The notes under the pieces are model-generated. The model had not been told where the DNA came from. It ran no database searches and saw only the letters and a program-made list of their open reading frames with translations. This document shows, one piece after another, positions 23,473-33,989 of a DNA stretch of 64,000 nucleotides. Both the position numbers and the translations under genes were made by a program. The stretch comes from Trichobilharzia regenti (Eukaryota; Platyhelminthes; Trematoda; Strigeidida; Schistosomatidae): contig OX235262.1 in assembly GCA_944472135.2 (NCBI GenBank), forward strand, positions 169,135,509-169,199,508, in the 5' to 3' direction. Every line of letters begins with the position of its first letter. Position 1 is the first letter of the stretch.

Positions 23473-24071
23473 TTAAATCATCAAAATATTTACAGATTTC
23501 ACTAAAAAAAAGCTACCTTTTGCTATTTTTAGAAACACAGTGCTTTCAATCACACTTTTCACTGACACACATCGTTCAAAATAACCCCGGTTGGGTAAGG
23601 GTTTGTTGGCCGTAACTGGACCTCTTCATCAGTATGAAAAACAACAACACTTTTGATGATAGGAGCGCCTATCAGTTGCGTAAACATCCAAGTTCGCCGG
23701 CTACATCAAATGACAAGCCCACATAGCTTTGCTGACACGTTGCGTATGGCGGATTCTCAAACAACAACAGCGAAATTCGTTTCTAGGTGTTTAGATCTCA
23801 TTTCCTGAAGGATGATTGGCTTCAGTGTGTGTTATTTGAAGAGTGGTTTCCGATAAATGAAAAGTATATTCGCCAGGTCAGTGTTCTGCATCCTCAGTCT
23901 GTAATTGTAATCAGTGCGGATGTTTATTGCATTTATATTCATTGTATGTTTTTATTGATAATATTCCCTCGTCTTTACCCATCGAAGAAATATACCTTTG
24001 AGAGAAAAGAAGGTCAGCAAAGCAGATGTCACTTCGGCGATTTCATCCCTGAAATCAGCTGTACAATAGCA

Positions 24072-24105
<34 letters not shown>

Positions 24106-24265
24106 CACAGACAAAATGTATTATTCATTTCCAAATTATAACGAACAAGATTAATGGTTACGACTGCGCTATAATTATTGATGTTTTGTTACCACCTACC
24201 GAAAAATTTCATCAAGGAACTTCTCTTTAACAAAATATATTTAGATATCTGCATTTAAGATGTAT
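23473..24265 (+). repeat. Repeat family D, copy 3 (longest uninterrupted)
   Basis: Collinear with copy 1 (13328-14158), with a (TA)n run at 24075-24102. It carries the open frame 23787-24230, in which LKDDWLQ, FPINEKYIRQVSVLHPQS and a later PSKKYTFERKE have counterparts in the other two copies. Confidence 0.65.
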
Positions 24266-24504
24266 TACTCTAGCTGCCACGCCATCCTGATGATTTATCT
24301 TATTGTGGTGGAGTGCTACAGACAGTGTGTACCAACGGAATATTATTCTCACATATTCCCACAGTTCAATACAGTATTACGAAGATAACACCTTGTATCT
24401 ATTTGATGGACATTCTGCTTGTGGCTAGAGTCAGAATATCCTGATTAACAACCGCAACCCTGCCCTAAATCGTATTGAATCAATATCATCCATAGACGGA
24501 TTAG

Positions 24505-24694
24505 AATTTTTTTAGATTTACAGCTTGATTCCACACCGTATTTTTGGTACAAGTATGGAATTTTCAGCATGTGATATCGGTAGCCCAAATTTTTGCAGGC
24601 CGACCATAGATATCAGGTGTGCGCCGGCGTGGGCTCGAACCCCGGACCATGTGCATGGTCAGCGAGGGTCCTAACCACTCCGCCACCGACGCAC
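24505..24694 (-). mobile_element. SINE-A copy 3
   Basis: Full head on the minus strand (gtgcgtcgg start, A box with gttagga, B box GGTTCGAGCCC), body and AT-rich tail at the left end. It lies just left of the PLE inverted pair. Confidence 0.85.
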
Positions 24695-24785
24695 AAAATG
24701 CTTGTCACCGCCTCGAGGGTGGAGAGGAGGTGATTTGGAGTACCTGTAAGTACCAGTAAGTGACAGAGAGGCAATATGCATGAGT

Positions 24786-25350
24786 GTGACACTAACTCAA
24801 CTGATGATCAGATGAATCAAAGGAAGTAACACTGAATTAATGAATTCATAGACTCGATAGGAGGCCACCGTAGCAATGTAGACTGACTATACCTGCTCCC
24901 TTTTCCACTCAGAACTCTGGTTGACTGAAGCAAGTTGCAATCGCTTCCATTGTCTGAAGTGCTTGTTATATACGGGCCTTCGGGAATTAAATAGATATGC
25001 GGTAGATGATAGAGTAAGACTACTCAGTTCTAGTCAGCTTTGTGGTTTAATTTACAGAAGTGAAATAATAATACCAAAATGTTGGTGGCTTCAACAACAC
25101 TTTTATTTACCCACACTGGTAGACATTGACCAGCACGAACAAATTTAGTTCCTAGATCAATCACCAATATAACTGCCTCCCCCAGGAGCCAGGGTTAAAT
25201 TGATGGATACAATTAGTGGTGGCTAGCCTAGCTACTTCATCTTTTAGTTTCGGAGTAAAAAGCAGTTGTGTGTAGAATATAATTTTCAGCTTAGTGACAG
25301 TAGACTTTCTTTCGATCGATTTACTCAATTTGATGGCTATTGGTCCATCA
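24786..25350 (-). pseudogene. PLE pair e, left arm: endonuclease region
   Basis: On the minus strand it reads from FRLATTNCIHQF-like (TNCIY entry) through a degraded YIG box to IIYRISI and TMEAIATCF, the C-terminal block of this PLE lineage (compare 19440-19830). It is the inverse of 26262-26795. The open frame 24921-25148 on the plus strand is only the antisense of this region and is present again at 26670-26443. Confidence 0.65.
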
Positions 25351-25509
25351 CTTTAGAATTGTAGTCGGCCACTTGAAAACAGGCATGAGTAGATATTGTC
25401 ATTCAGAGAGGTAGTTGAATATATTTAAAACATTGTGAAATAGAGTAAATTAGATATATTTTGATGGGTGGGAAATTAGGTCACCCACTGATTTAAGGGG
25501 GCCGTGCTT

Positions 25510-25512
<3 letters not shown>

Positions 25513-25570
<58 letters not shown>
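25513..25570. repeat. (TA)n microsatellite, longest in the window
   Basis: About 29 uninterrupted TA units in the spacer of the PLE inverted pair. Long TA runs can extrude as cruciforms. Confidence 0.95.
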
Positions 25571-25573
<3 letters not shown>

Positions 25574-26109
25574 GATCACTTTGTCAATCAAATTTGAATT
25601 CAGCTGTGAACTTGCAATTGACATACAGTGTCCGCTGTATTTATCTAATTCAAGTCAGCATGAAAAATTTCCCAGAAAGATTAGAGATATGTTTTACCAC
25701 TTATCACATGGCTACCTGATGCTCCCAGCATTGCTGAATCTCCCATCTGCCTTACATAACTTCAACTTCCAAAATAGACACATGTGTGAGACTTGTTGAA
25801 CAGTATGATAAGAAAATAAGTGTGAAAATTCAAAGCGTGTGTTAAACAACTTGTTTTTATGGGAAAAATAGAAAACCAGCTACGAGAAAATGTGTTTCTT
25901 TTCAACGATATCATCGACTGTTTTGCGCATTCGTCAACATTTCAGTAAAAGAGCAAATAAAAGTAAGTCAGAATTGATCTTGTGTTATACAGTCGGGGAC
26001 TTTAAGTGGAAACACAAGTCACAAATAAGGGGAACAGATATGATGTAATAGTAATGTCTAAAACTAGAAATTCATATGATATGTTTGGAAGATGTGACTG
26101 AAGACGAAA

Positions 26110-26795
26110 TTTTAGGATGCATACGATACGTTATTTGAGAACACCTACCCTAAATACTCAGTTCATCGTTAAACACATGACAAAGAAGGTGGAAAAGAAG
26201 AATCTGTCAAGAAGAAGCCTCTACATATACGACTACAAATCAATTAATGATATACCTAGTGAAACAATAGTCAAAAATTTGAGAAAATCGATCGAAAGAA
26301 AGTCTAGCCCATATTCTACACACAACCGGCTTTTACTCCGAAACTAAAAGATAAAGTACTTAGGCTAGCCACCACTAATTGTATCCATCAATTTAACCCT
26401 GGCTCCTGGGGGAGGCAGTTATATTGGTGATTGATCTAGGAACTAAATTTGTTCGTGCTGGTCAATGTCTACCAGTGTGGGTGAATAAAAGTGTTTTTGA
26501 AGCCACCAACATTTTGGTATTATTATTTCACTTCTGTAAATTAAACCACAAAGCTGACTAGAACTGAGTAGCCTTACTCTATCATCTACCGCATATCTAT
26601 TTAATTCCCGAAGGCCCGTATATAACAAGCACTTCAGACAATGGAAGCGATTGCAACTTGCTTCAGTCAACCAGAGTTCTGAATGGAAAAGGGAGCAGGT
26701 ATAGTCAGTCTACATTGCTACGGTAGCCTGCTATTGATTGTATGAATTCATTGATTCAGTGATTCATCTGATGTTAGTGTTACATTGATGTAAAC
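26110..26795 (+). pseudogene. PLE pair e, right arm: linker plus endonuclease
   Basis: The open frame 26117-26347 holds KNLRKSIERKSSPYSTHNRL, the basic linker seen before PLE endonucleases. After a frame slip the plus strand enters ATTNCIHQFNPGSWG (26365 on) and runs to the same C-terminal block as the left arm. Arms 24786-25350 and 26262-26795 are inverted and close to identical; the linker exists only on this side. Confidence 0.65.
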
Positions 26796-26799
26796 TGTC

Positions 26800-27340
26800 T
26801 CTATCTCACCTACTGATTCTTTTGAAATTTAATCAGTCTACGGATGCTATCAATTCGGTGTGATTTAAGAATATTTTTTATAATTACAACTGTCATGTGA
26901 GTGAATATCCTTATGAAAAGGAAGTATTCTTAAATAAAATTCTTTGTTTATTAGTTATTCTCTTAAATTTTTAGAGGGTGTAATGGATAAATTAAAAATA
27001 ATTTCGCTTAATTTAATTTCTTAGAGCATGATGCTTCGGATTAATAATTGGATTAACAATGATTTCGTCAAGTTTAAATGTCTAGGTATTTCTCGTTTAG
27101 TCTTGAATAAATCACGAGGAGCTTTTATAAGGACGCATTAGAAATGAAATGACCATTCTCTTTTTACTACAAAGGCTATATTGTTAACACAGGGATGGGG
27201 ATAGTACAGGTGATCTTGTTACTGTCACTCCCTATTAAAACACTTGAACAAAGCGAGAGCAACATATGTACCTGGATAAGACGAAGCAAAAGAATAGTGA
27301 CCACAGAGTGCGAACACACCAGTGACCTTGAACGCATTAC
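26800..27340. other. No recognised feature
   Basis: AT-rich sequence. The frame 27195-27437 overlaps SINE-A and has no domain. Confidence 0.4.
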
Positions 27341-27344
27341 CATT

Positions 27345-27520
27345 ATATTTTATTTATTCCACACCATATTTTTTCGTACAGGTATGAAATTTTCAGCATG
27401 TGATATCGGTGGCCCAAATTTTGCACACGAACCATAGATATCAGTCGTGCGTCGGCACGGGATTGAACCTCGGACTATGTGCATGGTCGGCGAGAGTCCT
27501 AACCGCTGTGCCACCGATGA
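27345..27520 (-). mobile_element. SINE-A copy 4
   Basis: Head on the minus strand with A box GGCACAGCGGTTAGGAC and a slightly changed B box (gttcaatccc). The body is as in the other copies; the tail is at 27345-27365. Confidence 0.8.
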
Positions 27521-27611
27521 TACAGGAATTATTGGTAATAATTTGCCACTATAAACGCTGTGCACGAAATGAAGCGCAAACTTCACTCCTGTCTCGTTTT
27601 AATCGCTTGAT

Positions 27612-27680
27612 AGCATTAGTATTAGGGTTAGGGTTAAAGTAAGAATAAGGTTTAAGATAAGGATTGGGTTAGGTTGGGTG
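27612..27680 (+). repeat. Short telomere-like GGGTTA tract
   Basis: Contains ttagggttagggtta followed by degenerate units (taaggttt, ttgggttaggttggg). TTAGGG is the schistosome telomere unit. Only two perfect units are present, so it may be a chance or decayed interstitial tract. It abuts the SINE-B copy. Confidence 0.4.
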
Positions 27681-28010
27681 ATTATCTGATATTCTAGTGG
27701 GAAGTCGTGACAGTGGGGTGCACCAGGTCAGGTGTGAGGACAAATACTCTTCGCAGACATTGGTTAGCGGTCACGCTACGCTATACATTGGTGGAAGTTG
27801 GAATTCATGGGCCGTTGCAGCTGATCCCAGTGGCTGATGAATGATCTAGAGGCTCACCTAGTAACCAGAAGGTCTTGGGTCCTAACCATGTTGGTGGTTG
27901 CGTACTGATTAAGAGTCCCAAAGTGGGATGAAACAACTGCCTAGTACTCCTAGAATTTCCAATGGTTCTCTAACCAACGTGAGCTCATGATGAAATCCTG
28001 TAACGAATCA
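27660..28010 (+). mobile_element. SINE-B copy
   Basis: 5' extension (agtgggaagtcgtgacagtg, caaatactcttcgcagacat), tRNA-like part (agtggctgatgaatgatct, cagaaggtcttgggtcctaa) and body (gggatgaaacaactgcc, atggttctctaacc). Confidence 0.65.
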
Positions 28011-28184
28011 GTCAAATCCCTACTAACCAATACTTCTGGACTAGCGACAACCTGATTTTTTAGAGATGATGATAGGGAGTAATTATAAGGAACTTTGAGC
28101 AGCATAAGTTCAGAATGATGCGATTTCTTAACAATAACAGGTTGTTTTCTATAGTTTGGTTTGTAAGGGTTTGTTATGTTTTTA

Positions 28185-28250
28185 CGAGTTGATCACGGAT
28201 TGATATCAGTTAGAGAACCATTGAAAACCAGGTTTTCAAGCCTAAGCCTG
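28185..28250 (-). mobile_element. SINE-B 3' tail fragment
   Basis: The minus strand reads ggttttcaatggttctctaa and tgatatcaatccgtgatcaa, the SINE-B 3' end only. Confidence 0.55.
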
Positions 28251-28617
28251 TCTTAACAGTTAACGGATGAGACGAATCAAAGTCTAAATATCTATTAGAA
28301 TACGCTGGTTTTCTATAAACACTAATGTGTAGTTTACCTTCTTCTATTCGTTTCATTTTACAATCTAACATAACTAATTCTCCTGTTGAATGGATGGAGT
28401 TAGCAAATTTTATTCCAGAGATTCAGACCAAAACACGCAAAAAATTTAGGAAAACTTTGTCAAAGACTGTGGTTAAGGAGAAATTATTTTAAGGTATTCT
28501 GGAGAATCCTAGAAAGTTCATATTTAACTTGTGAAGTTGTAAGCTGAACCAGATGGAAAAAACAGAATCGCTTACAATAAGATTGATATTTCACATTCTG
28601 ACGAAATTTATTCACAC
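28250..28617. other. No recognised feature
   Basis: AT-rich sequence with no domain-bearing frame. Confidence 0.4.
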
Positions 28618-28915
28618 TGTAACAACAGAAGACAAGGGCCAAGCAACAGACCGTTTTATTACGAAAATCAACGCGTATTCATATATATATTTTATGTACA
28701 TTAATAAGGCTTATGCAAGCAGAAAAAGACAGTCTTCTAATTGGTTGTTTCTCGGAAGTTAAGCAGACAGACACAGTCTTCTGATTGGTTGTTTTCGATA
28801 TTTCTCGGAAAGTAGAGCCATTTATCTGCGAATCATATTTTGCCACGTTAAGTCTGCTGTGATTGGTTGCTGAATCAGCCTTGCTCATATTTTCTCACGG
28901 CCACCTCTCACCACA
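28618..28915 (+). repeat. Solo LTR-like repeat, copy 2
   Basis: TGTAACAACAG start and CTCACCACA end. An imperfect flank repeat is visible: tcacac immediately before and tcacaa immediately after. An internal doubling of the gattggttgttt block distinguishes it from copies 1 and 3. Confidence 0.55.
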
Positions 28916-29249
28916 TCACAACTGATGCTGAAACCCATTTTGAAAGTTTGTAACATCAACTATCTTGATTAGCACCAGTGGATGGTGAGAAGACGATGTT
29001 GAGTTAGACTTCAACTTGTTAGTATCGTTAATCAGAGTATTGTTTCAACAAATCCGCAGCTTATACTTTTGTTGAGATATCATCAAACAGCACTAAGAAA
29101 ACCAACTGAGAATATATCCATTGTTATTTTCTGACCTGACAAAGAGTAAGGTGTTGTGATAGTCAATAAAAACAGGATATAACATATAGATTACTGTACT
29201 TATATAGTCTACTGAAATCGCAGAAACGTGACGTTTTCAAGAGACTCAT

Positions 29250-30500
29250 ACTATCAGAGGTTAATTATGTTTATCAAAAAGAAGCCCATTTACCAGCAAA
29301 ACTCCTGGAGCTAATCCATGGCAAGTTAGATGTTCACACCTTGAAAGACACTTTCGAATTCACTGAACTTGGAGAGAATTTGAACATAAACAATAAATTC
29401 ATGGTGTTTACAAAGATTCCACGACAAAAAAAAACAGTTCATGTCAATATGTTGACTTCATTTGTCTGTCAGATAACGCTCTAAAACAGTTCCTACTAAT
29501 AAGTCACAAAGACACTTGGTTTCAGTTCATTAGTGCTCTTTATACCAAGCCGATGGAGTCACTGATAGGAATTCCACTGAACCCGATTTCAGCAGATATT
29601 TTTAAGGATAGTCTAGAAAACGATATGAACGAATTTCGTACTCAGTTAGACTTCTATGCTAGGTATGTTGATCGCTCGTTAGCCATTTGGGATGGTTATA
29701 GTGATGCATCTAAAATATTGAGTATCCTGAATAGTGCTCATCTTAATATAAAGTTTACAAGTGAGTGTGAAAATGAGAGAATATCTCATTTTCTTGACCT
29801 TGTGATATAACATCCACAAAAACTAGATCTAGAGGAGATTTTATATTAACTACAAAAGCCTATTTCCTTTAAGCTAAAGTAGAAGATTAGTGAGGACGTC
29901 ATCTGGTCTTATTAAGGAGCTTTACTCAAAAGAAAGGGTTAAGGAAGTGTTGTCCACCGTGTAAAAAATGCCTGTGTGACAGTGATTACCTACAGAAGCT
30001 GATCAATAAAAATATAACACGTAATTTTAAGAAATTGAATAGCATCACAGTATAGAAAAGGTCTGTTTTTCTACGATTTGCACTCAATAGAGATGAAACT
30101 ACTGATAGAATAAGATGTAAGCTGAACACTGCCCTGAAAGGCACATATTTAGTCGCCAAGGTTCTATAAGTATATCAGACGACGAGTTGTTTAAGAGAGT
30201 CAGATATTAACGAACTTCCAACTCATGTTACCTCCAATTGTATTTAAGAGTTTATATGTACCTCCCAAAGCGTACACATTGGAAGAAAAGAGTTATTGTC
30301 CGCATTTCTGAACACAAAGTGAATAACCTGGAACAAAAAAGCTCATAGACATTAGATAATGCGATTGTTTGCCGTGTATTGGATTCTGATCACACTGTTA
30401 ACGATCTGAAGACAAACAACAGACAAAAGAAACCAAACTTACTAAGTTTTCATGAACTAGTTGCCATCAAACAGTTAGATATGAGATAGAAGACTTATAG
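29250..30500 (+). pseudogene. PLE fragment f: RT to endonuclease, catalytically dead
   Basis: The plus strand gives LKDTFEFTELGENLNINNKF (before motif A), a decayed motif A and DFICLSDNALKQFLL. The open frame 29553-29810 then has a degraded motif B (SLIGIPLNPISADIF, residues 3-17) and YVDR where YxDD is expected. After HFLDLVI the frame breaks. Downstream pieces (HWKKRVIVRISEHKVN near 30285-30330) are the endonuclease EH block. Loss of the second catalytic aspartate plus many stops mark an old copy. It ends where the PLE palindrome begins. Confidence 0.75.
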
Positions 30501-30504
30501 CTCA

Positions 30505-31192
30505 GATGTATGATTTTGATGTGGCTGTGTTCTCTGAGCTGGATAGTCTATTTGCGGAGCTTCCATCGCTCTACTAGGTGACATCTTCAACGCATACTTC
30601 AATTGGTTGCTTTTGTGTGTTTTCACACCCTCTAGGACACTCATATTTGTACTGATTGTTTCCGTGACTTGAACTTTCACCACTGTGTGTGAGGTTTCTT
30701 TCTTCTCGGTTGATGCATTTTGTCAATCTTGATGTGTCTATTGACCGACGATTCACTAGAATGCCAGGCCAGGCTTCTAAAACGTTTCTAGCATTCTTGT
30801 TGTTTCTTCGGTCTAATATTTGAATTGATGTCCGTGGTTTCCAGTACGTAGTGATATGAGCAAGTGGATGTCATGTCTTTTGACGGTTAGCTTATGTTCC
30901 TGGAAACGAAGACGAAGTGTTTTTCGCAGTTGTTACAATTTAATTTGTAGGTGATGTTGGTTTTATCTTCTTTCGTTGTTGAGTCTTCTGACTGGCACAA
31001 AGCTGGCTGTGTGAAGTGACTTTGTTGGTTTGTGAACGACATCAATTCCTAAAGGTTTGAAGAGTCTTGTAGTGATTTCTCAGATATGCTTTAAATATGG
31101 TTAGGCGATTTTCTTTGTGCTTTCTTTGGAGGCTTTTGACCTGATAGGTTTGCTTTGGAGTATATTAAACAGAAGAACAACAAGAATGCTAG
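30505..31192 (-). pseudogene. PLE palindrome g, left arm (linker + endonuclease)
   Basis: Inverse of 31385-32135. On the minus strand it reads KAYLRNHYKTLQTF-like, TNITYKLNCNNCEKHFVF, a long gap-free stretch over the endonuclease with TGNHGHQFKYW-like residues, then RRSIDTSRLTKCINR. The CNNCEK entry is the same PLE lineage as 45985-47150. Relative to the right arm it lacks about 95 bases near 30610. Confidence 0.7.
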
Positions 31193-31384
31193 ATGCAGGT
31201 GCATCCAGATGACGAGTTCAAAATTTGACGAAATGCGCTTCCTGGATTCCGCTGCTAATTATGTCCACTAATTAAATAGCCAGACATCGTCGAATCACCT
31301 GCACGAGAAACCGCTATGTCAACCTGAGATCGATCACTTCGGTCCAATCAATCGACGGTAAAATCAAAAATTAAATTAAATTCT
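31193..31384 (+). mobile_element. Sm-alpha-type hammerhead element at the palindrome centre
   Basis: A 192-base non-palindromic unit between the two arms, flanked on each side by ctag within the arm ends (…aatgctag / ctagcatt…). It starts with the hammerhead (31195-31255) and ends after the words cacttcggtccaatcaatcg, which recur in the element at 42483-42646. The polymerase III promoter part of the family is absent. Confidence 0.7.
31195..31255 (+). ncRNA. Hammerhead ribozyme, Sm-alpha type, mutated core
   Basis: Stem I strands gcaggt..catccag and ctggattcc.ctgc pair at both ends. The first core box is atgacga (31209-31215) instead of CUGANGA: the U7C change is tolerated, but C3 is A, and the C3-G8 pair is needed for cleavage. 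Stem II is gttc/tgac (31216-31219 and 31226-31229; one mismatch), GAAA is intact at 31230-31233, and the cleavage site UC is at 31240-31241. It should fold as a hammerhead but is probably slow or inactive. Confidence 0.75.
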
Positions 31385-32135
31385 CTAGCATTCTTGTTGT
31401 TCTTCTGTTTAATATACTCCAAAGCAAACCTATCAGGCCAAAAGCCTCCAAAGAAAGCACAAAGAAAATCGCCTAACCATATTTAAAGCATATCTGAGAA
31501 ATCACTACAAGACTCTTCAAACCTTTAGGAATTGATGTCGTTCACAAACCAACAAAGTCACTTCACACAGCCAGCTTTGTGCCAGTCAGAAGACTCAACA
31601 ACGAAAGAAGATAAAACCAACATCACCTACAAATTAAATTGTAACAACTGCGAAAAACACTTCGTCTTCGTTTCCAGGAACATAAGCTAACCGTCAAAAG
31701 ACATGACATCCACTCCCTCATATCACAACATACTGGAAACCACGGACATCAATTCAAATATTGGACCGAGGAAACAACAAGAATGCTAGAAACGTTTTAG
31801 AAGCCTGGCCTGGCATTCTAGTGAATCGTCGATCAATAGACACATCAAGATTGACAAAATGTATCAACCGATAAGAAAGAAACCTCACACACAAAGGGTG
31901 AAAGTTCAAGTCACGGAAACAATCAGTACAAATATGAGTGTCCTAGAGGGTGTGAAAACACACAAAAACAACAAATCACGTCCAAGGTCACCCATCAGGA
32001 TGGATGATTAATAAACTAGTAGAGAAATCTAAAAGCTCATTTTAATTCAAACTGAAGGCTGAAAATATCGCCTAAAGGGGCGACGAAAGCTCCGTGAATT
32101 GACTATCCAGCTCGGAGAACACAACCACATCAAAA
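31385..32135 (+). pseudogene. PLE palindrome g, right arm (linker + endonuclease)
   Basis: Plus-strand copy of the same PLE part: TNITYKLN..NNCEKHFVF near 31617-31670, endonuclease to about 31800, RRSIDTSRLTKC near 31830, then a 3' segment to 32135 with the 95 bases absent from the left arm. Stops are scattered, several at the same place as in the other arm, so the inversion happened after much of the decay or the arms have been homogenised. Confidence 0.7.
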
Positions 32136-32239
32136 TCATCGAACAATTAAAGCCTAATCTATGTACGCAGAAAGAGGTAGTTGTCGAACAGATAAGAAAA
32201 TTTGTATTTAATCACAATCGAAAGAATAAGCAAAAATAA

Positions 32240-32940
32240 TAATTTGCAGGTTAAATATGTGTTTATATATTAGATATGAATGTTTTTGTCTATCTAAAAA
32301 ACTCGTTATTATCAGCAGCAATTTTAAAATTTATCAAAACAAGCGAGGTTTTGATAAGATAACTGCAGAATCTCTTGACGTAAGCCCTGAAAACAATTAA
32401 GGGGAGTTTAGACTAAGGACCGAATTTCATTTGTAGAGTTGTGTAAAATTATCCCTTCACCGCCGGAAAGCAAGCAAAGACTCACTCAGTTTTTGAATGA
32501 AGTTCAGTGAAAGAAAACATTTATATAAGGACAGAATTTGAGCACTGTGATAGATTATCATTTCACAAGAGAGTGAATTTATTGTGTTTTTTCTGTCGAA
32601 TAAAAATTATGACATTACCGTAAAGTCTACTGTTTGTTAATAATAATATCTTTATTCTGGACAGTATTTATAAAAGTTACAGAATTTTCAAAGAAGTTCA
32701 TTGCATGATATTTTCCCCGTTCGTACAATATCTTCAAGTAAAATATTAACTGACAGTATACACTGTGACACAATGCTATCTAAGCTGGAGCAAAATCCAT
32801 TCCATGGAGGTGATATATCTGCTTTGTCTCTTTGAAGAATTCCATGGAATCTAGTCGAAAGCCATTTTTAAGATACTCAGTAGTACACTTTGAGATCCAG
32901 TGACATAAATGAAGGGTAGTTTAGATAAAGCAATAAGAAG
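32240..32940. other. No gene; tail-like scrap near 32638-32700
   Basis: AT-rich sequence. The words ctttattctggacagtattt and acagaattttc at 32650-32700 resemble the SINE-A 3' tail region in the same strand sense and recur near 36280, 38870 and 53680. Confidence 0.4.
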
Positions 32941-32944
32941 ACGT

Positions 32945-33280
32945 AATTTCATACATTTGGTTTCCTTGATAAATTTTGATAGAGAAAGAAAGACCAGATT
33001 TGCAGTACAAAATGATATCATTCTATTTCACAGGTTCTCATCAGCTGCAAACTACCTGAAAATACAATGGTTATAAATAATAACATTTCATACTCCATTG
33101 TTTGAAAAGTAATAGAGAAGACATTATAAGGTGAACGCATCATCAACTTATATACTGTCAAACTATGAAAAAACAAAAAAGAAAAAAGGGGGTGAGAGAA
33201 GACAAAACAGAAAAAATCTAGTAAACAGTGCCAACATGGCAACTCAAGAAGGCCAAAGTTCATCAATTTGAAAACGTGCT
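32945..33280. repeat. Partial copy of the foldback element at 60909-61433
   Basis: Matches 60909-61100 (ttggtttccttgataaattt … ttataaggtgaacgcatc) and then the centre of that element in inverse sense (tatactgtcaaactatgaaa, caacatggcaactcaa). The second arm is missing. It lies at the 3' side of the minus-strand PLE fragment at 33300-33705, consistent with a PLE terminal repeat. Confidence 0.7.
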
Positions 33281-33299
33281 CAGTGAGCTGAGCTCACTA

Positions 33300-33705
33300 G
33301 TGTGTATAACTAATCAGTATAAGGAAAGTGATATGGTTACCACGCGAGTGAGAGATTGGTCGCACTCTCTTTCTGTGTGCATAAGTTTGTTCTGAGTCGT
33401 TTGATTGCAATTGCTCCAGCAAATCGTAGTATATTCGCTGTCCTTTGTATGTTTAATATTTTGAAGGATTTGGAAATCTCAACAAAATGACCCGTATCCA
33501 CAACGTGTCTGGTAATCGCACTTTGTAAATATCTGCTTCCTGTTAGGTACAAGTTTCTTGGAATATGATGTGAAAACCGAATAGTAGGCCTTCTTTCTGT
33601 CCTTTCAGACGTAATTTGTCTGAATCGTGTAATGTATTTGCGCAACACATTTCGAACAATCTGATCACACACGGATTTGTCAAAGGAGTACATATATATC
33701 AAATT
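33300..33705 (-). pseudogene. PLE fragment h: endonuclease C-terminal half
   Basis: A 121-codon open frame on the minus strand. After a degraded YIG region (RQITSERTERRPTIRFSHH, the EH pair changed to HH) it keeps QSAITRHVVDTGHFVEISKS and ANILRFAGAIAIKRLRTNLC, the conserved end of PLE endonucleases. RT and linker are absent. Confidence 0.75.
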
Positions 33706-33815
33706 ATTAAAGAGTTAAGAGGTGGGAGAATAGGCTTAGGTCATGTTAAAAGGACATATTGATGGTCAAAATAACAACGAAGATCACTAAACCAAATACC
33801 AGAGATAATAGGAAA

Positions 33816-33837
33816 TCTGTCTGTCTGTCTGTCTGTT
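33816..33837. repeat. (CTGT)n microsatellite
   Basis: Five to six tetranucleotide units. Confidence 0.9.
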
Positions 33838-33989
33838 TTCGACATAGAACTTTGCACAAATGTGCACCAGTTCAAGTCGCCACATTCCGTGTAGCACGCG
33901 AAGCAAGAGAAGAAAGTACAAGAAAAGCATAATAGAAACAGTGAGCAGAGGTGTGAGACAAAGGAGTAATAAAGAAATACAAAACAGTT

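Noticed and set aside
24921..26670. Identical 75-codon frames at 24921-25148 (plus) and 26443-26670 (minus) as a duplicated gene
   Set aside because: They are the antisense of a PLE endonuclease region present in two inverted arms; the sense strand carries the recognisable protein words.
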